Part shown: piece by piece, positions 51,987 through 62,500 of the stretch
Position numbering within the stretch: the first letter of the stretch is position 1
Layout of the letters: each line of letters begins with the position of its first letter
Source: Apostichopus japonicus
Taxonomy: Eukaryota; Echinodermata; Holothuroidea; Aspidochirotida; Stichopodidae
Direction: 5' to 3'
DNA: 62,500 nucleotides
Assembly: GCF_037975245.1 (NCBI RefSeq)
Contig: NC_092581.1
Span: forward strand, 15,514,803-15,577,302
The notes under the pieces: generated by a model
The model's input: only the letters and a program-made list of their open reading frames with translations
Told to the model about the DNA's origin: nothing
The model's database searches: none
Made by a program: the position numbers and the translations under genes

Positions 51987-54418
51987 CTGAAAATAATTCT
52001 TTATAACGTTTTGCAGATAACTTACACATAATTATTGTGACGTAATTATGACGTCATTGTCGTTTTTCGTTTTGGTCATTTGGTTTTGAGCAATTCATCC
52101 CAGAGGAGACGAATAGACGTTCGAGTACTATAATCTCCTATGTGATGTTTTTTCTTTACTTTTTCCATTAATCTCAGGAAGTTTTTGTTTGCTCTTTTGC
52201 AAATCCACAAGTTCATCTGAAATGCTTCACGGAACTTCTACCTCGACTTAAAATCTTAAAATATTTCATATTCATAACGACTACTCTATAGCTGTACTCA
52301 TGATATTCATAAACGAAGTTATATACTCTGACAGTCAGCATAAGAGCCATTATTATCCTTCATACCCAGTTGCGCGACCGCTTCTCTCTCTCTCTCTCTT
52401 TAGTGAATATAATCATCCATACCCCTTCCACCACTCCCCCATACAGGCCCCAGTCCCACAGGTTTTTACCCTTGCTTACTAAGATACTGCCGTCACAACG
52501 AAAAAAGTTAAAATACGAATCCAAGCTAGCCTAATTTAAGAGCAAATAGACAAGAGCTGACAGGGAAAAAAAGATTTCTAGTTTTAAGAGTTAAAGCTTA
52601 ATACCTACAGGAAGCACTGGGTTTGTCTGTAGTTGAATGAAAACTTGGTATGATTTCATTCCATATGACGCCCTGCCACTATCACCGCTTTGGTTTCCCG
52701 TCTGACTGCTAATTAGTCACTGCTTTGACAAGAAGTTAAAACACAGACCCGATGTGAGACGGAAAACATGGTATGAAACGAAGAATAGGAAGTGTGCACC
52801 ATATACCACCTCCCACCCCCCCCCCTATATGCGGATGTCTTAGCCTACTGGGTGGGCTATGGACACTGGATGTTATGTCGTAATTTTGCGGTCAGGCGTC
52901 GCTACATATCGAACAGCAAAATACTTTAATTATAGAACTGTTGTGTGACGTACGGTATTTGCCTTACTACTCTGGAGATCAATCAAGATGATGATCAAAT
53001 CGAAATCACTGTGAATCCTAAAGTCAGATCTCGTTAGAGAAACTTGTGAACAGACCTGCTGTTAAATGCAATGGAAAGTTAAACTACAAATTAAGGCAAA
53101 TAGATGCATCTTTTGTTGATGATTATAATGACTTTAAGTTTCCATTTGGTGAAAGGTGGTAGGGTTTGTGTGTTAGGGGGAGGGGGGGGGGGCTGATTTA
53201 GGTAAGGTCATGTAAGAAGGGTAATTCAGGAAGGCTAATATAGGAAGCGTAATTGAAGCCGATCCCCGTGTTGGGGGTGGGGGGGGGTTCTCCAGCAGAT
53301 AAAGAGTAGACGTCAAATTGTGCATTAATTCTTCCTCGGCTGAATGCCAAAAAATCAAAACACCCCGACTGAATCATTTTCCAGACTGACGATCGGAGGA
53401 GGGGGTATGCTCCCGGTCACCCCCCCCCCCCTTTGGGCATGCCACTGCCAGGAACCCGGCTCTGTATGCGCAATATATCATGTGGCCTCGAAACGAATCA
53501 AGATTTAATCCGTTTTCAGCCGCAGGGGCGCAACCATGTATACTACTAAGGGGGAGGAGCTATTTCTCCCAGAATAAGATCATAACAATTTAAGTTCCCC
53601 CCCCCTCCCCCAGTGCAAAAATGTTGGTTGCGCGTCTGGTCAGCCGTCGCCACATATCGAACAACACTAGTTCTCTTTTAATGACGTCTTTGCCTTTCTT
53701 TGACCAACCCGAAATCATAACAGCTAGCACACTTACTCTTCTTCTTTTTTTTATTATACAATGAATTACTTATGCAAGAAATGTCGATCAAAGCTGACAA
53801 CCCCGGCCTAATGTATAACGCACGTATAGCCTACACCTTAATATTGTTTGTAGTTCTCACTTGATAACTAGGTTGCAGGCGAAATGTTCGTGAACTAGTT
53901 TCAGATCACCATATAATAAGTAGGACAAGTGCACGTGTACTAAACGAGGTCAAAATTAGCCAAGCAAAGGGAAAAAAATGGTAACATACAGACATAGACC
54001 TACATGGGGATAAAATATGTCTGGGACGATCCCAAGTGAGCGTATTAGTGGTTTAATTTCTAATGATACGATCCAACGTGCTTCAAATGATTACCCCTTG
54101 AATAGCAGCACCATGCGTGGAATGCGAGTAATTGATAAATTTGGAGGAAGCCTATTGTCATTTGTTCCAGATAAACCCCCATGACATGTTCTTTCCAAGG
54201 AATCTAGATACATTTTATTTCTCTTCCTCCCTGCCTCCACCTCTCTCCTCGTCTCTCTCGTCCGCTTCAGCATGAACGGCCTATACCTCCACATGATTGA
54301 ACTCTTATTAATTTCCGCTCTTTGTGGAAGTATGGGCTCTTTGTGGTGCGCAGAGTTATCTCCCACACATAAGTTTTATGTTACTTTCTGTTTTTTCCTT
54401 CTCTTTTCACAAAGTATC
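51987..54418. other. No confident gene; poly-G/C tracts
   Basis: Contains a CRE palindrome (52049-52056), a (CT) patch near 52382, and tracts near 52819 (C), 53179 (G), 53279 (G), 53420 (C) and 53599 (C). A pyrimidine tract ending gcttcag at 54270 precedes an ATG with a signal-like frame (see findings). Confidence 0.4.
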
Positions 54419-54448
54419 TACTATATATATATATATATATATATATAT
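54419..54448. repeat. (TA)n microsatellite
   Basis: About 15 TA units. Confidence 0.9.
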
Positions 54449-55933
54449 CCCCATATCCACATATGGTATCCCCAGAATGTTACAAAATTGAACGAAAATG
54501 CAGCGTCATTGCGATTTGCGTATACCTTCGAACATATACTTTGTGAAGGACTATTACGAAAGTTAATCAACTTCTCAAAATAACCAATTACTGGATCACG
54601 CCCTAATTTAGGTGACGAAATTGTAAGCGAAAGATTCCCGAAATCTGGATACGTGCAAAAAGTCACATATTTTCTCTTAAGAACTTATATACTGTGCCAT
54701 GTTGACGATTTAGCAAGGCCGCATAATAGCGGTGTAAAACCGGGTCAAGTAATCAAGTGGTTATAATTTACGCGGGGCTTATTATGACCTACATCATGGC
54801 GAGTATACATATATACAGACAAATATTTACTAGGTTAGTTTAGGCAAGTTTACTGTACTTGTCATTGAACTTAGGTTTTTTTTTGGTCTTTTATTATTTA
54901 TTGCATTAACTATTCTATTGTTATAGGACAATGAGCAGGATTAACAGATCTTTAATGAAAAACTATTTTCTCATCAAACCATGGGTAAAACCTTTGCCAG
55001 CAAAAGTAGAAATAGTTGTAAAAACTACTGAGTTTAATGTGGCGTGGTAACAAGTACTTTGACACAACTAAAGACCGAACGAAGCATGTCGATACTATAC
55101 AGTTGTTCCCATGTTGTATAGGACCCACGAGGTTCTGAATATGACCCTGTTTGTATCCTCGCCAACTCAAAACGAACTGTATACGTGTTTGCAAAGGAAA
55201 TGTCATTGCGTGAGCTTGTAAATATGTACATATTGTGAAACGTTGTCAATCAAATCACTATAACCATACTAAGTTCCTATAGAATTTTACTGCAATATTT
55301 CAAATTTTTATAAATGAGCTTATATAGATATGATCGTCTTACTCAAAGAATATTTACTTTAGACCAGTAACTGATTGCCAGACTAACAAAGAGCTACTCC
55401 TAAGCTAGGTTTGCCAGTGTTTTGGATCTATGAAAACGCTTTCGGAATTGTTGTTATTCGCCAGAGTGGCTGGTCCCTAAGCAAGCGCGGATCCAAAGAA
55501 TTTATTAGCATGCACAACCTTGCTTTTCGACCTAATTATAGATCAAATTCATGGTCTAAATATGCCTCACTATGTAATTCCTATTTTTGTTTTGTTGGGG
55601 AGGCGGGGGTGGGGGGGGGGGGTGGCGGGAAACTCCCTTCATGAAGTCCGCTTCAACTGCCCAGTATATAAGTATATTCATCTGAAGGACCATAAAAAAA
55701 AGGAAAAACAGGGGTGTGATAAATGATTTATCAGGCATATCCCATTTGTTTTAATTTTGGTTCGGTTTTCACTTCCAATGTTCTTCAACGACTGTGAGCT
55801 AGGTGAACCTTCAATATGTAACCCCTATAAGAATGAATTTTGGCAGGACCTTTTCTTATGAACCATTAAATTAATTAAAATTAAATAATTAAATAAGAAA
55901 TTGTTTTGAGAATGACCCTTTAAACAGCTGAGG
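54449..55933. other. Nothing recognised
   Basis: Unique AT-rich sequence with a G tract at about 55612-55622. Confidence 0.45.
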
Positions 55934-56126
55934 TACTTTTTAAGAAAAAGTCGCCCAGGAAAGAACATGGGCACGAAAACCAAACTACCGAACGACTGAT
56001 CAGCTCTCAACCCCAGTCCCCTTGCATCGGGACTGTGACTGTGTGATCATCGTCAGGTGTGCATCACCATTCCCCTCGAAAGGGAACAAATACTACACAT
56101 GATCTTAGCCAAAAGGCCGAGAAGCT
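55934..56126 (-). mobile_element. U2 snRNA-headed SINE-like element, copy B
   Basis: Minus strand starts in U2 stem I (CTTCTCGGCCTTTTGGC), continues TAAGATCATGTGTAGTAT, then enters the same non-U2 body as copy A with about 12 extra bases (aacgactgatcag), ending CTTTTTCTTAAAAAGT. It is bounded by an exact 9-bp direct repeat agctgaggt (55926-55934 and 56123-56131), a target duplication; the first few U2 bases are lost or merged with it. There is no poly(A) tail. Two separate copies sharing the same junction point to a retroposon family rather than a single template-switch pseudogene. Confidence 0.8.
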
Positions 56127-56344
56127 GAGGTTCATCAGTTAAAATGACTGGACTTTGTAGTTTATACTTAACAGATCATTAATTCAGTTCCTCAAATGTA
56201 ACTTAAAAGTCAGTAGGAAAACCTGAACACGTTATGGCCTCAGGTGACATGTTTATAACGCGTTAAATTGTGATGTTGAATACCAAAACAGATGCTATGA
56301 TGTATATATGAAGTTAAAGGAACATAGTTTGGTTGAGTTTTTTT

Positions 56345-56465
56345 TATAAAACAATGGATTTATTTTGGAAAACAATGGATAACAATGTATATTTTATAAA
56401 ACAATGGATTTATTTTGGAAAACAATGGATAACAATGGATATTTTATAAAACAATGGATTTATAT
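56345..56465. repeat. Minisatellite, 50-bp unit, about 2.4 copies
   Basis: acaatggatttattttggaa recurs at 56351 and 56401, and partly at 56451, an exact 50-bp period. Each unit also contains two further acaatggat strings. Confidence 0.95.
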
Positions 56466-56639
56466 TATACTTTAGGCCTGCACTGAGAAACCGACGTCAT
56501 TATCAATTTAGCATTAAAGCAGCATTAAGAGACTTAGCATATTTTAAAGGTATCTTGTAAAGCAGAAAAGCTACAGACATATTACCAGAACTCAAATCTT
56601 CATTCTCCCTTTTTTTTTGGCAGCAGAGTTACGGAATGA

Positions 56640-56946
56640 TGGTGGATAATAATAATAATAATGTTTGCTTTTTATAAAGCGCTTTATACCAGCGATAGGT
56701 TTCAAAGCGCTTTACAGACGTTACATTACGATAATCTGTCCCAGAGACAACCCCTACAGTCGGCAGCAGTTATATACTGCACCCAATGACAAGTTACCTC
56801 ACATGTACCCATTTAACCCCCTGGGTGGAGAGAGGCAGGTGAGATAAAGCATCTTTCCCAAATACACAACGTAATGAACTAGGCAGGAATCGAACCAGCA
56901 ATCCTTGGATCACAAGTCCGACGACTTAGCCAATGGCCACCACGAT
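56640..56946 (-). mobile_element. tRNA-derived SINE with (ATT)n tail
   Basis: Minus strand: a tRNA-like head at about 56945-56881 with box A-like TGGCCATTGGCTAAGTCG and box B GGTTCGATTCC. The body contains the widespread invertebrate string gtaaagcgctttgaaacc (rc of 56700-56717), and the element ends in (ATT)n at 56645-56661. Confidence 0.75.
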
Positions 56947-57535
56947 ATTGAAGAAGACTTATTCCTTACGTGTAGAAGACGTCGCAAATGTCTTTGATTT
57001 TACAAGATGCAATGTGAGTCGTAACCCCTTTGCTAAACTGACCTGAGAACGATGTGACATTATCAGTTGTGTAACAGGCCATTATACATATTCATACATT
57101 TATTTGACTATGCTGATTTGTCGATTTTTCTTGCAGCAGAGAACTACGATTTAAACGTTTACCACTAAACGGCTCGATCAGTCCTGGATGAAGGCGTGGT
57201 GTTGGCATTCCTCAGTTTGTGCGCTTTACTCATAATAGAAGACGAAAGGAACACTTATATACTATTCCAAGAAAGAGATTGCAACCTTCTTCCCCAATTC
57301 TCCCCTTTACGTCCTCCTCCTCCTTCTCTTCCTCCTCCTCCCAACCGCATGTCAATCGTCCCTTAATTCCTTCACCAATTCAGCTGCCATATTGTTAACC
57401 AAACACCCCTCACATAAGGTCGGTTGTCTTTTTGGCATTCCTTTCAGACTTTGTCCTTCTCCGTCTAACAGTATCTTCGTAGTTCATATTTGCTGCCCTC
57501 ACTTTCACTATCTATCATTCAACTTTAACTTATGT

Positions 57536-57979
57536 GTAAAAGGACATGACTAACTTTTCCTCTGTTCCCTACTCCTTCTCCCCTTTCTCCCTCCCCCCCC
57601 CCCCTTTCACTCTTCTTCTCACAGCTCTCTTCCCCTCCTTTTTGCTCCACACCTTTCTGTCTTTGTCCCTCTCCAGTTTATTCCTTACCCTGTGCCTTTA
57701 ATCCTCTCTTTGTCCCTCCACAGTTTATCTCCTTCCTCTCCTCTTCTCCTGTTGCTTTCTACTTATAATCCCCTTTCATCCATCTCATTGTGTTCACCGT
57801 GCTCATTAACCTGTCTGTATTCTGTGCGTGTTTTTGTCCCCTCTGTTACTGTAACTTGTCATTGAGCCTCTGAAGAAGATCCTGCTAGGATCGAAACGTC
57901 AGGCCAACTTACTTTTACACATTCTATTACACTGGCTCTCTAGTGGATAAGCAGTTTGCTAACAGTTTTATTTTATTTT
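57536..57979 (+). mobile_element. Pyrimidine-rich insertion carrying a hammerhead-like motif
   Basis: Bounded by the 15-bp direct repeat aactttaacttatgt (57521-57535 and 57980-57994), which looks like a target duplication. The interior is strongly C+T-rich (including a C tract at 57594-57604), then has the hammerhead-like fold at 57851-57912 and a ttttattttatttt tail. No coding frame. Penelope-like retroelements and retrozymes are the known retroelements with hammerheads; a truncated or non-autonomous member is the likely source, but no protein proves it. Confidence 0.45.
57851..57912 (+). ncRNA. Hammerhead-like ribozyme motif (type I)
   Basis: Core CTGAAGA (57870-57876) matches the invariant CUGANGA. 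After one extra A, stem II is GATCC (57878-57882) with GGATC (57888-57892). GAA then follows (57893-57895), then A-C/G-T as a two-base-pair stem III without a loop (self-complementary ACGT, suggestive of dimer pairing), and the cleavage triplet GTC ends at 57900. Stem I is GCCT (57866-57869) with AGGC (57901-57904), extended across a bulge by GTAACTTG (57851-57858) with CAACTTAC (57905-57912), seven of eight pairs. The extra A between core and stem II and the minimal stem III make activity uncertain. Confidence 0.55.
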
Positions 57980-57994
57980 AACTTTAACTTATGT

Positions 57995-58123
57995 CTGTTC
58001 AAGGACAAGGACCAGAGTCTTTCCTCCAGTTCGAGTGGATATCTCGTCTGGATTATCCCTGTTCTGTTATCTACCAGACTATTCGTACCAGCCTAACACC
58101 AAGGTCTACAATACCATGAGAAC
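57995..58123. other. Flank between insertion and motif cluster
   Basis: Unique sequence; nothing recognised. Confidence 0.4.
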
Positions 58124-58314
58124 GAGTACAAGAAGTGTGCACGTACAACACTATGAGTACGAGAAGCCGAAGCCTCCTTGGTTTGAGTACCAATACTGAG
58201 TACGAAAGTCTCTCAGCGCGAGTACGTATGTGAGTACTCAGTCGTGCAGAAATATCTACACTTCTTCGAGTACAACTTACGAGTACAAATCTACAAGGGG
58301 GAGCCTACGAGTAC
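58124..58314. repeat. Cluster of nine GAGTAC motifs
   Basis: GAGTAC occurs at 58124, 58155, 58185, 58198, 58220, 58232, 58268, 58281 and 58309, all in one orientation, with spacings of 12-36 bp and in different reading frames. Usually preceded by C or T and often followed by A. Far above chance for a 6-mer. Confidence 0.85.
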
Positions 58315-60604
58315 ACCCAATTATGATATAATACCAGTTTAGAGGAGGGACTCACTCCAAGTCTGTCTGCATTTCAATACTCGTCTGAAGCCGAATCGAT
58401 GCGTGTGACTATCATAAACGTATGTTACTGATTGTATGTATATTAAACCTAGGATTATAGAGATAATCTTGGGATCGAATGATCGGTATCTGGGATAAAG
58501 GTAATAAAGAAGCCGGATTGTTATTTAAAAGATTCAGAATGCAAAGAGTTGCAGATATTATTTTTTTTTTAAGAAAAAAAAACAGTTTTTTTTCTTCAAC
58601 AGTTCAAATTATCTCCGGGGTACTGGAAAGTAAAAGTACAACATAGAAGTTCTCATGCTGTATAAGACCAACAAAAAATAGTTTGAAGACGGCAATAAAA
58701 AAACTGGTTGATATTTCATAACGACTGTGACCATTTTCTGACTTTCTAACGTATTTGCTGCAAGTAATGATGGTGTTTAAATGTGAAAATTTGGCCCATG
58801 GCCGCCTTGCTTACTTATAAATTTAGCAATGATTACCAGATGACCAAGTGAAGTTTCTAACGCCCATGAATTCCAGCTGAGTGGTATATAAGATTATCTT
58901 GTTGACTAAAGGTGACTTGATACACAGCTTTTCTTGTTAACATGCTTTTAGTGGGATTAAATAATATAATCATCATCATAATAATAATAATAACAGAAAC
59001 ATTCGTAATTAACAAGTATATCTGGCTGAAATTTGATTACGCTTTCACTTTCTATAGACTGTATATAGGGGATCTTCACACCTCTGCATGGGAACGACGA
59101 TGGTTACATTTAATGTGTTATAATTTAATAATCGCGAAGAAGACAATTGTAACAGTGTTAAGGCAACTGCAGCTTCCGTTTCCCATCGCCATTTTGGATT
59201 TTAATGGAAGACTGCAACATATTTTAACGCGCTGTAGAGCAGAGGGTTTTCAATTAATTTTCTACGGAAGCCAGAGTGAAACATTGGTTGGAGAAAATCG
59301 GCTATAGAACGAACCAAAAACATTCTCGCTGTTCCTACACTATATATGGGTTGAGCGATATACAGTGCATACCGGTAGGGTACTGGAGCTTATAAGGAAG
59401 GCCGTAAGGGTCCGTATATCCCGATAATTTCAAGATGTTTTGGGACAATTGTTTCACATGCCGGATTGACATCTTTTACGGGGCCGAAATTGGTCCGTAT
59501 ATAGGTTGATTAGCGAGGTTATAATTTAATGATACAATCGATTTGAAGGGAGAACAACAATGTGAGAAAAGAAAACAGGTTCCTTGATTTGGTTCTTGCA
59601 GGGTTTTCCTCTGAGTTTCTTTCGTTCAGTGATTTGAAACAAATAATACTGAACTGTTATGAGATCTAGCTGCATGGATTGGCATCAAATATATCATCGA
59701 CAATGTATCTTATTCGGTCGCAAAGAATATAGTTTTATTTACCATAGTTCCATCTTTAGATGATTAAATGTAAACAAATGATCAACAATGCATTGTCTTG
59801 TTTGTAGATATATATACGTAGGTCATTATAAAGTCTCATAATGAATGGTTATGATGGGACGTACATATATTCAATATTACAACAGTAAAGTTATCTTTTC
59901 AGTAAGTTCCGTTCAAAAATATTTGCACCCTAATCTATATGAGTAAAATTAGGGGGCGCCTTGACCGTTAGTGAAGAACGTTGCGCGGTTATGTAACACT
60001 TGTATTTGGTAAGTAGCATTATTGAAACCCTGAATAGTCCGGAAAAATATTATAGTTTTATTTGTAAAAAATAAAAAAGCATTATTAATACACAATATAT
60101 GTTATACCTATGTTAGTATTACTTTTTATACCGTACATATAAACAGGGACCGACCATTCTCTTTTGTACATGCAAATATATAAGTGACGTGTTTTACAAA
60201 ACGTATACTTTACCTAGGTACATAGCCTCAGAAAGTTAGGTCAACTAAATTAACAACCCGTTAAAGAATCGTTGGCGACCACAAGAACCTATACAGGTCC
60301 ACAAACCATTTTAATCATATATATTTGATACCGGTATAGCTTCCCTAAATTGTGAAAATTCAACTTTTTGGGGAAATGAAGTTCCGTGTATCTCATATAA
60401 CCTGCAAATACAGCAGCAAAAAATAAATAAAGAGAATACACAATCGTAGACAAAAATGATGTTTTAAATAACAAATCTGAAAAGATTGTCATGGTGTAAA
60501 AATTCATTTTAACAAAAATTATCGGTAGTTACGGTAGTATTATGGATGCGAGCAACGAAACAATGGAAACCAGTATTTACAAGTGTTAGCTACTTTACAA
60601 GTGT
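58315..60604. other. No gene recognised
   Basis: Unique AT-rich sequence with an ATA/ATC patch near 58965-58995. The open frame across it (58942-59307) starts in that patch and has no recognisable domain. Confidence 0.4.
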
Positions 60605-60858
60605 TAGGAGTGTTAGCTCGTCAGTGGTTAACGCCGGTGCCTTTCAATCATAAGGTCCCGAGTTCGAGTCACTCCAATTAATGTATGTCGTCCAGTTACA
60701 GAGTTGTTGACAATTGACAATTCATAATCATGGACGTTGAATATGAATCTAAGAGACTGACTTCGGTCAGCTTGCTGCTTTGATAAGCCAATGATGGCTT
60801 CTTCGAGAGTTCCTGCTTGCAGGAGGATATAAAATACATACATACATAAAAGTGACTC
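60605..60858 (+). mobile_element. tRNA-derived SINE, fifth type
   Basis: A head at about 60610-60680 with box A-like TTAGCTCGTCAGTGGTTAAC and box B GAGTTCGAGTC is followed by a body with short hairpins (actgacttcggtcag, cctgcttgcagg) and a tail of ATACATACATACATAAAA. Confidence 0.65.
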
Positions 60859-62100
60859 TCGGTATTTTCGACACCTCCAAGTAAGAAAATTATGGGGGGG
60901 GGGGGGGGGAGTAAAAGGAAATGACATAAACAAATTGCAAAAACAAGTTTGTTATTCAGTTGTTTTACTGTGTTTTTACAAATTTTAAATAATACACCTC
61001 TGTATATTTTTACCAAATAATTTCTTATCGAAGCGGGTATTGAGTCGATTTGTTATGACAGGGTAGAAATAACTTGGTAAACTTCTCGCTGGGTGATATT
61101 TTTAAGGTTGAGAGAACATAAGAACTATTGTGCAAAATGTGTTACATTCATGAAACTCTCGGCTGGGTACCGTTTTATTTTATTTTATTTATTTTTTACG
61201 CTTGCAGACAAGAAAGTTGGCAATGCAGAGAAAATTAACAAAAATTCTTTCAAACCACAAAACTAAATGTAAAATACTCAATCTTACGTTTTTCAGAGAG
61301 GACCGTTTGCCACACAAAGTAATTTCCAATATTCTCTGGGAACCCTCTATTATTATCAAATTTGTTTGGTGAACTGCATGATGGGACTGAAGTGTTTGTC
61401 TGAGTCATAAATATGTAAATTACTCTGTGTAGATTCCAGTAGTTTAAAGTAAGGTGATGGTGAAATGAGGGCCAAACGGAGAAGCAGAAGGACCCTTGAG
61501 CACCGTTTACATCTAAGCTTTACTTCACTGATCAAAGATATCGCGCATCTGATCTTCTGTATATAAAGCTATTTAATTTTAATGTTTCCACGGTCGATCA
61601 GTGCAATACAGTTTTCTGACGTAAAGGTCATCCAAACTTTAATTGTAGAATTAACTGAAAACTTGGAAATGACTGGCTTTTCCCGTCACATTGTTGAACC
61701 TTGGTCAATTTACATAAGACGCATGCACCTACGCACACTGTATACGGTATACTATTCATACAAACACCCATAACAAGCAAATGTTTAAAACTGACTGTTG
61801 GACTTCCATGTAAGCAAAAGTCGCTAATGTAAAAACAATTATGTGTCCATTTGACATATACGATATGCCTATTTTTTGACAGCCTGCATCTCTGAGTGTC
61901 ACAGCTCCCGGATGGGGGTGGGGTGGGGGACCCGACAGTTGTAGTTTAGTTATGATTGAATTTCATTATTATACAAACTACCATATACGTGTTATAACAA
62001 CGGTGACAGATATATATATAACCTTGACATAACCAGTTTGTGAAAGTCATTTCAGCGTATATATGATATAGCGTGCGTACGTATATACACGTTTTCTGCT
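60859..62100. other. No gene recognised
   Basis: Contains 16 G at 60894-60909. Otherwise unique AT-rich DNA. Confidence 0.45.
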
Positions 62101-62109
62101 TATACATTG

Positions 62110-62250
62110 GTTGTGTGCGTGTTTGTGGGGAGGGGAGGGAGGGGAGGGAGGGGAGGGAGGTGGAGAGGGTGAAGACCTTCCGGAGAAAGAACAAAGAGGA
62201 AGGAGAACAGCGTTGACTTGACACGAGGGGGTGTGCGGGGGTGGGAGGGA
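62110..62250 (+). repeat. GGGGA-type purine tract, possible G-quadruplex
   Basis: Repeated ggggaggga units at 62127-62160 within a longer purine-rich stretch. Both long minus-strand frames here are proline/serine-rich by-products. Confidence 0.7.
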
Positions 62251-62500
62251 CGGGGTATAGAGTGTGCGCCTCAGACCTGGCGCCATCCTCCCCAAGGGAA
62301 AACCCAAGCATGAGCCGACTCCAGTGGCTGTCCTGTGAACAGTCACCGGGCTTCTTAGTCAAATGGCAAACAGTAAATTGGTCGATTAGTTTTATAGTAT
62401 TTGAAGAAAACACAAAGTCAGGCAAAGTTCATGTACCATACATGGGTTGAATGGAATCCAAAGACGAGGTTCATTTGCTGGTGTGCATTTTATTAACAAA
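62251..62500. other. Right end, nothing recognised
   Basis: A 69-codon frame at 62241-62450 (plus) has no recognisable domain and starts in the G-rich patch. Confidence 0.4.

Overview
The window looks like intronic or intergenic DNA from an animal nuclear genome. It is AT-rich, has no operon structure, and carries many tRNA-derived SINEs, long (TA)n arrays, an (ATT)n array of about 400 bp, a hAT-type MITE, a foldback element, and several dozen G or C homopolymer tracts of 9-17 nt. Splice sites fit U2-type introns. The repeat style suggests a marine invertebrate. An echinoderm, perhaps a sea cucumber, is my guess from the SINE sequence, but I cannot prove it.

Coding content is sparse. The best-supported exon is a minus-strand internal exon cut by the left edge (1-109), with a strong 3' splice site and one open frame. 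Minus-strand ATG-plus-donor segments at 33.2 kb and 17.2 kb (and a minimal one at 19.1 kb) are all phase 2, so each could be an alternative first exon splicing into it. On the plus strand, a putative start exon at 47.8 kb (phase 1 donor) is followed by a 36-nt exon at 51.4 kb that needs a phase 1 partner. Isolated small exon candidates lie at 10.0, 43.6 and 51.9 kb. None of these peptides matches a family I recognise, and all except the left-edge exon are weak.

Layout: 0-11 kb holds SINEs, TA arrays, poly-G tracts and a diverged U2-like fragment. 12-17 kb is a very AT-rich block almost free of those repeats. 17-34 kb has candidate promoters and first exons, TA arrays, three SINE-derived segments, a hAT MITE and a purine tract. 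34-47 kb has tandem duplications, arrays of nuclear-receptor half-site-like motifs and a foldback element with 16-bp unit arms. 47-55 kb contains the plus-strand gene candidate and microsatellites. 55-62.5 kb contains a U2-headed retroposon, a minisatellite, two SINEs, a hammerhead-like ribozyme in a pyrimidine-rich insertion, and a cluster of GAGTAC motifs.

The most unusual signals are two copies of a short element whose 5' head is the first ~45 nt of U2 snRNA joined to an unrelated body, one with a 9-bp target duplication. The hammerhead-like fold, the foldback element, the GAGTAC cluster and ten copies of the CRE palindrome TGACGTCA also deserve checking.
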